DNA from: Halichondria panicea
Taxonomy: Eukaryota > Porifera > Demospongiae > Suberitida > Halichondriidae
Direction: 5' to 3'
Assembly: GCF_963675165.1 (NCBI RefSeq)
Contig: NC_087387.1
Span: 1,433,001 to 1,497,000 of the forward strand
Length of the DNA: 64,000 bases
Below, one piece after another: positions 56,313-64,000 of the stretch. Position numbers and translations under genes: made by a program. Each line of letters opens with the position of its first letter. The first letter of the stretch is position 1. The notes beneath the pieces are model-generated. The model made no database searches. It was not told the DNA's origin and saw only the letters and a program-made list of their open reading frames with translations.

Positions 56313-59293
56313 CTAAGAGGTAGTCATTGAGAGGAGGTTAGTGACGGCCTGGTCTATCTGTCCATTGCTAGCCTGGAGGACGGAGACCACCACCTCTTTG
56401 TCCACTGTCGGGAACATTTCCTGCAGCTGTTTGACCTCCTCCTCCTTGATACGTGGCGGCTGGGGGACTGTGCAGGGCGGGGGAGAGAGGGCAAGGGTTA
56501 ATATCACTAGGAGCTGACAATAATGTTAATACAACAGTGGAACCTCCCTTAATGACCACCTCTGATGAAAGGCCAACTGCAATAATTAGGGCCAGACTCC
56601 CAGGTCTCAAATAAACAGCTTGCATACAAACCCCCCTCTCAACAGTGTAATAGCCACAACTTTTTTCCTCCAAGGTAATCAGTTAAACGGACAACATGCA
56701 CAAGACTAAATGATAGGTCATGGGTAATTCAAGTACATGTATATACTCACTTTGAGAGGGTGGTAGTTGCTGAGGGGGTGGCTGTGGCTGTACTTGAGCC
56801 GGGGGGTAGGATGGGTAGACGGGTGGGTAACCACCCTGGTAGTACATCTGGGGGGCGAGGGATGGGGGGTTAGGATTATACGCTATTAAGCCTAAAGTAC
56901 ACAACTCTAAAAATGTGCTAAAGATTATACAGTTATAGCTCTACAGTGAACGGTATACAATGTAGCTACATGTGTCAGAGACACGGATTCACACGAACCT
57001 CTTGTCATCTACAGCCATAGACAAAGTTTAAATTAGTGGTGCTTTGGAACAGACGAACACAATAATACAGATATAATGATGATTGCTCTTGCTAGTGTGG
57101 TCTTACCTGTGGTCTTACCTGTGCTCCAGGCATCTGAGCTGGTACCATGGCAACAGGCTGGTTACCGTAAGCAGTGAGTTGGTACGAGGTTTGTGGGGGA
57201 GCAACCTGGACAGGAACAACAGTTAGAGACAATACACAGTTACAGTGTGTATACACAGCGTAAGCACTGCACATACCAGTTAGTGCACATAGTATTGTAC
57301 AGCTCTGGCCATTAAATTAGTGTTAGAATGCACACTACATTCCTCTACTAAAAAGTAAATTCTATACTGTTACTAGTGAGTGTGAACCACAAAACATTCT
57401 CTAACCTGTAGAGACAAGATAATGTTGATATTCCCTTCCTCCCCATTGCCTTGACGACCATTGAGGGGCACCCACTCCTCCACTGTCTCCCCATTGAACA
57501 GATCCTCAGGGAATTCAAAGTGAGCCCACGCTACACGATCATCCAGAGCCAGGTAGCGCTGTAGGATGTGGGGGGGAGGGACTACACTTATTCCTAGCAC
57601 TCAGTGATGTGAACATACAGTGGAACCACTCGTAAAAGGCTACCCCTAGAGAAGAAAGGCTACCCCTTGAGAAAGGCTACCCCTGAGGAAAGGCTACCCC
57701 TAGAAAAGAAAGGCTATCCTTAGGGAAAGAGGCTACCCCTGGAGAAAGGTCAACTGCGATACACATGTAAAGGCCAGGCACCCAGGTCCTATAAACTTGG
57801 TACAAACAACCCCTCAACAACCTCTCTATGTACGTACGGGAGGATATCCGCTATAAAGGAGTTTCGTTACTGTACCTAGAACTCATTATTTATCATAATA
57901 AGGCTCAATACTGCTGTGTTTTACTTTCATAACAAGGGGGGTAACAGTTACTGACCTCGTTGAAGATCTCCACATACAGACTGTTCACACCTCGAGCAAG
58001 ATTACTGTGTAGAGAAATTTAATATAATAACTTCCACAAACTTTGAGCATGGAATGTCTACGAGGGAAGAACAAGAGTGTGAGCATTGTAGGGACAGTAC
58101 TGAGTGGTCTCAATAGAGAGGTGGTCTCTTTAGGGTTCATACTTCATCATACAAGACCCCACTAAATACGAAGAGTCAACGTTTTAGTGGTGAGTGTAGG
58201 GGCACTTATTAGTGGTTTCAAAAGAGGAAATGGTTGCTTGACCTCAATGGCAGGTTCAGGGTATACCGCATAGCGGGTATATTTAAGGTTTCCGCGGAAT
58301 AGCAGCCTTTTTGTAGCATGCGTGCATGCATGCAATATTAAATTCGGGGGTATAAATGTTCGCGATATATAATGCTTAATCAGCAAAAACCATAAACATT
58401 TATACCATCGAAATATACTCGCTATACAGTATATTAAAAATGGACGTACGTGGCAAACACTTTATTCCATCGAGGATTTTTAGATCCATTGATGTCTGTC
58501 GGTGTCTCATACACAGTGTGGCCAATACGAATACGACAGTACGGATCCATACGAGTGAGACCATAGTTCTTGATCAGTTTGGCCTGCACAAACACACAAA
58601 CACGTACACTATAGTTATAAGCATGGTTACACGAAATTCCCCCACCTGATATGACAAGGGGCTGTGGGTTACTACAACACTATTCACTATTTACTTTTTC
58701 TCGGATATGATCATATGATCGAGCATGGTTACTATACAAATTAGTCTCCTTCCCAAGCCTGTTAAACCAGTAACTGTCCAATCTAATGTACTCGCTATAT
58801 TGACAGAGACGCACACACCTGTGAGACGGTCAACTTGAGTCTGCCCACACTGTTGGGAGGGCCTTGTTGAACCTGTTGCTGTGGGACACCGGCCTGAGGG
58901 GCATAGGTCATCGGGGCAAGATGAGGCTCCCTGTATAGAGCACAAGAGGGAATAAACAGACATTTACGTCTTCAATCTATGGTCGATCGTACAGAATACT
59001 ACAATGTACATACTGACTTGACTAGACACGAAGCACACCCAACACATGTGCTAGCTTCAATATCCGTACGCCATATAGTATACTTAGTAGTGTATTATAA
59101 ACAAGGTATTATCAATACTACACATGTGCCAGTCTAGTATTATTGTTTGCCTTGGTTCTCTGTGCCTAGTGGAACGGGTGGCCTCCACGCAGAGGAAGTC
59201 ATCTGGTAGCTGGGCAGGTAGGTATGCTCTCTCACGCCTAGTCGGCTGTCGACCTTGAGCTTCTGTAGATGCTGAATCTCCAGTTGTAGCCAT
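56313..59293 (-). CDS. TOLLIP: Toll-interacting protein (C2-CUE)
   Basis: Endosomal adaptor that links ubiquitinated cargo and Tom1 to membranes and dampens Toll/IL-1 signalling in vertebrates. Eight phased exons give 318 residues (human 274): 59293-59124, 58930-58819, 58583-58450, 58004-57956, 57558-57406, 57205-57119, 56847-56751, 56467-56313. N-terminal [10 protein letters not shown] matches the Tom1-binding region. The C2 domain (about 86-215) contains [56 protein letters not shown] and [10 protein letters not shown] Pro/Gln/Tyr-rich linker precedes the CUE domain (about 270-315, with MFPTVD). Intron 1 boundaries (donor CACAT|GTGTAG) are the least certain. Exon 6 has two donors 12 nt apart (57119 and 57107), which would add Val-Arg-Pro-Gln. 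Confidence 0.95.
56536..56660. repeat. GTGGAACC..CAACTGC..CCAGGTC dispersed repeat, copy 1
   Basis: ACAGTGGAACCTCCCTTAAT, CAACTGCAATA, GGGCCAGACTCCCAGGTC and CCCCTCTCAACA blocks recur in the same order at 57618-57830. TOLLIP intron. Confidence 0.6.
57618..57830. repeat. Related dispersed repeat with internal GAAAGGCTACCCCT tandem array
   Basis: ACAGTGGAACCACTCGTAAA is followed by six degenerate GAAAGGCTACCCCT units, then CAACTGCGATA and CCCAGGTC as in the 56536 copy. Confidence 0.7.
58264..58431. mobile_element. MITE, TACCGCATAGCGGGTATATT, type 1
   Basis: Left end TACCGCATAGCGGGTATATT, right end AATATACTCGCTATACAGTA; core GCATGCGTGCATGCATGCA. It ends about 19 bp before the donor of TOLLIP exon 3. 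Confidence 0.75.
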
Positions 59294-59554
59294 ACCTCTC
59301 TCACTTAGTACTGGTTCAAGAAAAAAAATTTTTACATGTACACAACACTGTTTATTTTTGCCAAGTTAGCAAAAGGATGAAGTCACGTGCAATGTTTACA
59401 AGCTGACTCTTAGCGACAACGCAGTTCATTGCGCAAATCTTCCAAGCTAGAATTTATACCCCGATCAAATCAGTGTTCACCGTTCTTGATCTTCCAAATC
59501 TTTTGGCCAACAGATCTGTTTACTCTTTCATCAAGCAAGTGCAGAGCTACTACG
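59294..59554. promoter_or_regulatory. Divergent promoter, TOLLIP / orphan gene copy A
   Basis: 261 bp between ATGs. The block TGTTTATTTTTGCCAAG, AGTCACGTGCAATGTTTAC (E-box CACGTG at 59384), TAGCGACAACGC and ATTGCGCAAATCTT is nearly repeated upstream of copy B at 61868-61955. Its conservation in both copies suggests it is promoter or 5' UTR. Confidence 0.6.
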
Positions 59555-61054
59555 ATGCATGGAATTTCTTCTCGACTAAGTGCAAGAAAATCTCGCAGGC
59601 AATCTGCTGGGATCAAACCTCAGCGACAGAAGCTATCTTTTTTCAAAACTCTCAAGTCTGTTCTCCTTTGCTCATTTTACAGCAAAGAAAATGTTGTTAA
59701 TGAGGGGAAATCTGTCGAGGTAAATAAATTGCATTTGATATTCAAGTATTTGCAATTGATATTATTTTTCTGTAGTTTGCTAGCTATAAATGGAGTGAAC
59801 ATGCACAATTTAACATGATACTGATAACAAGTTTATTCTTAACAACACTAGTACATATTATTATTATTATTGTTACAGGAGATTGAACGACAACCTGGCA
59901 ACCTTGAGCCCACTACTAGTACTTTTGACTCCGATTATGATGATAATATCAGTATCATCAGCCTTGGAGAGACCACATACGTAGGAGCTGGCTCCTTGTC
60001 AAGAAGTATAGTATAATTATGTATGACCATAGAATGTTAGCCGAATGATTACGTTGTTAATGTGCTTCTCATAAGTTATACTATATTTTGTTGCTATGCA
60101 GAGTCTCCTTCCTCGTCAGCTACCCCAGGCAAAAAAACGTTGCCTCCCATCAATCACAAGAATGTTAACTCTGCACTGAAAAGTATACCAAAGCACGGGA
60201 GCTGGAAGGTCATTACTTGTGGAAGCTCCTCAACCTCAACAAGCATCAAGGAGCTGTCAGATACCAATATTGTGGCCACGATTGATGAGCTCCAAAAGAA
60301 AATTGATGTGCTTCAGCAGACAAAAAGTGCTAACCTGCAAAAACTGTTGCAGCTGATTGAACAAAATAAGAAAGATGTAAAACCACAAGTACTGCTGAAA
60401 AACCTAAAGGAGACAAAAATAAGTCTAAGAAAACTTCTAAGCGAAAACGAATCCTTTGAAAGCAAACTCAAAGAGCTTGCTAGGTCTTGTTCTAAGACGA
60501 CAGGTATTGAAGAAAGTGGCCCAACAAAATTTGATGGTAGAGCTGTGAGCAACACCACTACAAATCTACCGAGTAGCAGCCAAGTGCATCTGAATACAGT
60601 TGCACCTGCACCTTCGTCAGAAAAAGTGGTGAGATTCAATTCTCTCCCTACAGAGAATGTCCGAGCTCAGTCTTGCCATCCAGATAACGAAATAGGCCTT
60701 CCCCTGCGGCACAGCTCGGCTCTACGAAGATTCCTGTTGGCCCCGAGTGCCAGCACATCATCAAGAAGTGAACGTAGGCTAACTGAAATGAGAAGGGTTG
60801 AGCGAGAGTCGCACGAGCCCATGTTTGGCAAGAGGCCACGAGCTGCCCACCACTCACGCATTCGCAGCGTGACACAGAACATACAAGAATACCTGCCTTA
60901 CGAGTGCGAGCACCTTGATAGTGACTCCGAAGATGAATCCTCAGTCTCAAGGAAGTACGTCAGACAACACCCTGGAAATGAGGGAATGAGGAAATTCGAG
61001 CTTACACAATGTGCAGCTCCCCAAACCACACGTCACTGTGAGAATATAAACTGA
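59555..61054 (+). CDS. Orphan three-exon gene, tandem copy A
   Basis: Not recognised. Exons 59555-59719, 59879-60005 and 60102-61054 join in phase to 414 residues. The N-terminus is basic (SARKSRRQSAGIKPQRQK), then an acidic piece (STFDSDYDDNISIISLG). A likely coiled coil lies at about residues 145-225 (IDELQKKIDVLQQTKSANLQ, LKETKISLRKLLSENESF). A Ser/Arg-rich, Pro-poor half follows with LRRFLLAPSASTSSRSERRL and an acidic DSDSEDESS patch near the end. No membrane segment or signal peptide. An in-frame extension upstream of the ATG (FQIFWPTDLFTLSSSKCRA) is also conserved in copy B but has no ATG in copy A. Intact in both copies with mostly silent or mild changes, which argues for function. Could be a scaffold or nuclear protein; unknown. 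Confidence 0.75.
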
Positions 61055-61800
61055 ATGACTGAACTGCATGCACGTACATAGCAATAGCTAGTTCTCACCC
61101 CCAAACATTCAGTTTAATGTACGTATATTTTTTGCACTGCACGACATACATAGCAATAGCTATAGTCCCCACCCAAAAAAATCAGTTTAATGTTTGTTAT
61201 ATTATTTTTGCACTTTAATGTTTAATTGTAATTGTTGTACCATGGTAAAAATTGTCATATAAAAGAGACAGGGCTAGTCGATACTAGATACTGAATACCT
61301 AAAAACTCAGCGACTTGATATTCAGCGACTTCCTGGCTTCCAATTATATCTTCTGACGACATTTGGCATGTGCATGCATGCATGTAAGAGTAAAATTATA
61401 GGTACGAGCGTAGATACTCGGGGCCCGTACATTCATCAAAGGGTGAACGTATTAGGATGTACAAGTTAAGGATTAGATGCGAGCAAATGGTGCAAATGAG
61501 ACCAACACCACAGGCAGGTAGCCCTCATCAATAAACTGACTGTACTGTTCATAATAGTTGTTACCGTAGTTTCCCCAAACCCCAAAAATTCATTTCATGC
61601 ATGCACATTATTGTCATAAATTTATTTGAAATTCATTTGTACACAAACGTTTTGACAGAAGAGTTGATATAAAAAGTCTGCAACTTTAGCAACCGGCTTC
61701 TTTGTAGGAACAACAAACGGCCTGGTCTCGAGGCTAGAGCTTCTTTGTGTGTGTGCCCATCTTTCTTCACTTCCTTCCTTTCTCTTGTGATATCTTTCTT
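61055..61800. other. 3' flank of copy A and spacer between duplicates
   Basis: 3' UTR blocks (GACTGAACTGCATG, GCAATAGCTAGTTC, CACGACATACATAGCAATA) are shared with copy B, as is CCAAACGTTTTGACAGAA-like sequence to about 61665. About 300 bp between 61270 and 61570 has no counterpart in copy B. No gene seen. Confidence 0.55.
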
Positions 61801-61840
61801 AATGAAGATGCTGTAGCCATACGTACCTCTCACTGTTCAG
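61785..61840 (-). pseudogene. Duplicated TOLLIP start region (truncated)
   Basis: GCTGTAGCCATACGTACCTC, then TCACT, parallels AGTTGTAGCCATACCTCTCTCACT at the real TOLLIP start. On the minus strand this reads ATG GCT ACA and then diverges to a stop within 20 codons. It marks the left edge of the duplicated block, which therefore included the whole divergent promoter. Confidence 0.5.
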
Positions 61841-62049
61841 TGTAAAAACAATTTTTTTTACGGTACACTGTTTATTTTTGCCAAGTCAGCAAAATGATAA
61901 AGTCACGTGCAATGTTTACTTAGCGACAACGCCGCGATCATTGCGCAAATCTTGCAAACTGCCGAATCCTGATCACTGACTGCTGAATGTTCTTCCAAAT
62001 CTTTTGGCCAACAGATCTGTTTACTCTTTCATCAAGCAAGTGCAGAGCT

Positions 62050-63489
62050 ATGATGCATGGAATTTCTCGACTGAGTGCAAGAAAATCTCGCAGGCAATCT
62101 GCTGGGATCAAGTCTCAGCGACAGAAGCTGTCCTTTTTCAAAACTCTCAAGTCTGTTCTCCTTTGCTCATTTTACAGCAAAGATGATGTGGTTGTCCCTT
62201 CTAATGAGGGGAGATCTGCCGAGGTAAATGAATTGTGACTTATTTTTCTGTAGTTTGCTAGCTAAAATAATAGAGTGAACATGCACGATTCTATTATTAG
62301 ATAATAATAATAATTGTTACAGAAGATTGAACAACAACCTGGCAACCTTGAGCCCACTACTAGTACTTTGGACTCCGATTATGATGATGATATCAGTATC
62401 ATCAGCCTTGGAGAGACCACATACGTAGGAGCTGGCTCCTTGTCAAGAAGTATAGTATAATTATGTATGGCCATAGAATGTTAGCTGAATGATTACGTCA
62501 TTAATGTGCTTATCACTATATTTTTTTGCTATGCAGAGTCTCCTTCCTTGTCAGCTACCCCAGGCAAAAAAACGTTGCCTCCCATCAATCACAAGAATGT
62601 TAACTCTGCACTGAAAAGTATACCAAAGCACGGGAGCTGGAAGGTCATTACTTGTGGAAGCTCCTCCACCTCAACAAGCACCAAGGAGCTGTCAGATACC
62701 AATCTTGTGGCCACAATTGATGAGCTCCAAAAGAAAATTGATGTGCTTGAGCAAACAAAAAGTACTAACCTGCAAAAACTGTTGCAGCTGATTGAGCAAA
62801 ATAAGAAAGACGTAAAACCACAAGTACTGCTGAAAAACCTGAAGGAGACAAAAATAAGCCTAAGAAAACTTCTAAGCAAAAACGAATCCTTTGAAAGCAA
62901 ACTCAAAGAGCTTACTAGGTCTTGTTCTAAGACGACAGGTATTGAAGAAAGTGGCCCAACAAAATTTGATGGTAGAGCTGTGAGCAACACCACTACAAAT
63001 CTACCGAGTAGCAGCCAAGTGCATCTGAATACAGTTGCACCTGCACCTTCGTCAGAAAAAGTGGTGAGATTCAATCCACTTCCTACAGAGAATGTCCGAG
63101 CTCAGTCCTGCCATCCAGATAACGAAATAGGCCTTCCCCTACGGCACAGCTCGGCTCTACGAAGATTCCTGTTGGCCCCGAGTGCCAGCACATCATCAAG
63201 AAGTGAACGTAGGCTAAACGAAATGAGGAGGATTGAGCGAGAGTCGCACGAGCCCATGTTTGGCAAGAGGCCACGAGCTGCCCACCACTCACGCATCCGC
63301 AGCGTGACACAGAATGTACAAGAATACCTGCCTTACGAGTGCGAGCACCTTGACAGTGACTCCGAAGATGAATCCTCAGTCTCAAGGAAGTACGTTAGAC
63401 AACACCCTGGAAATGAGGGAATGAGGAAATTTGAGCTTACACAATGTGCAGCTCCCCAAACCACACGTCACTGTGAGAATATGAACTGA
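62050..63489 (+). CDS. Orphan three-exon gene, tandem copy B
   Basis: Paralog of the gene at 59555, same strand. Exons 62050-62223, 62323-62449 and 62537-63489 join in phase to 417 residues. Exons 2 and 3 have exactly the same lengths as in copy A. Exon 1 differs by in-frame indels (MMHGIS instead of MHGISS; a few residues added at KDDVVVPSNEGRSAE). Exon 3 differs at only about a dozen residues, several conservative (for example KKIDVLEQTKSTN against KKIDVLQQTKSAN). Promoter-like and 3' blocks are also duplicated. Introns are shorter than in copy A. Not recognised as a known family. Confidence 0.75.
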
Positions 63490-64000
63490 ATGACTGAACT
63501 GCATGGATTGCACGTACATAGCAATAGCTAGTTCCCACCCCCCAAACATTCAGTTTAATGTACGTATATTTTTTGCACTGCACGACATACATAGCAATAC
63601 CCACCCAAAAAAATCAGTTTAATTATTATTTTTGCACTTCATTGTAATTGTATAAAAATTGTCATTGTTGTATAAAGAGAGAGGGCTAAATACTGAATAC
63701 CTAAAAACCCAAACCCCAAAAATTCGTTTCATGCATGCACATTATTGTTAGAACTTCATTTGTACACGTATAAACCAAACGTTTTGACAGAAAAATTAAA
63801 GAGTTCACTGATGATAAAATGAAAGCACCACGGGTGCTGATGCCTCGGTGGAGGTGCCAAAGCTACATAGCATCCGACTAGAAAAACATTTGCAATGTGA
63901 AAAAATGCTAGGATTGGCCGGGGGAAACACTAAAAAGTGTGGAAACAAGATATCAGACGAGAGCATAACTCCAATCCGTTACAACGTCATAAACATGTAC
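63490..64000. other. 3' flank of copy B
   Basis: Repeats the 3' blocks of copy A to about 63795. Beyond that, nothing recognised to the window edge. Confidence 0.5.

Noticed and set aside
60313-63385. Minus-strand frames of 71-161 codons in both orphan copies
   Set aside because: Shadows of exon 3; the plus-strand frame has splice-consistent phase and equal length in both copies.

Overview
The window looks like nuclear DNA of an early-branching animal, most likely a sponge (Porifera). It holds intron-rich single-copy genes of clearly animal type (CLASP, TOLLIP, an ATF2-type and a CNC-type bZIP factor, AGMO, SEC61G, COPZ1), with GT-AG introns of mostly 50-1500 bp, little intergenic space, and introns full of short inverted-repeat elements and CA/GT or ACATGTAC-like simple sequence. 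The phylum is inferred, not proven. No rRNA, tRNA or CRISPR array was found. Exon coordinates were read by hand from splice signals, reading phase and family similarity, and may be off by a base or two.

Layout, left to right: CLASP 5' two-thirds (-, runs off the left edge); phafin-like PH-FYVE protein with a long novel tail (-); Xaa-Pro aminopeptidase 1 (+); ATF2/ATF7-type bZIP (-); a myosin-like protein with degenerate nucleotide-binding loops plus IQ and SH2 domains (-); SEC61 gamma (+); alkylglycerol monooxygenase (-); NIFK-like nucleolar RRM protein (+); CNC/NRF-type bZIP (-); coatomer zeta (+); TBC1D15/17-type Rab GAP (-), whose 5.6-kb intron holds an intronless gene for a multi-pass membrane protein; a selenoprotein MsrB1 (+) with an in-frame UGA and a candidate SECIS; TOLLIP (-); and two tandem copies of a three-exon gene of unknown function (+).

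The genes are mostly unrelated housekeeping and signalling functions, not an operon. The architecture is the shared theme: six divergent start-codon pairs lie only about 170-305 bp apart and probably share promoters, and several convergent pairs have close or overlapping 3' ends. Two bZIP genes sit near sites their own families bind: perfect CREs upstream of the ATF2-type gene and in the CNC/COPZ1 promoter, and a Maf/CNC-type element in the AGMO/NIFK promoter.

Repeats explain most of the rest. They include a family of TACCGTATAGCGGGTA-ended elements (about ten copies), an 8-bp-duplication AGAGGAGGT family, a Mutator-like element with 9-bp target duplication, a dispersed AGCCTCGAT..CCAGGCC hairpin, and two large intronic minisatellites whose 30/33-bp units keep long spurious reading frames open.
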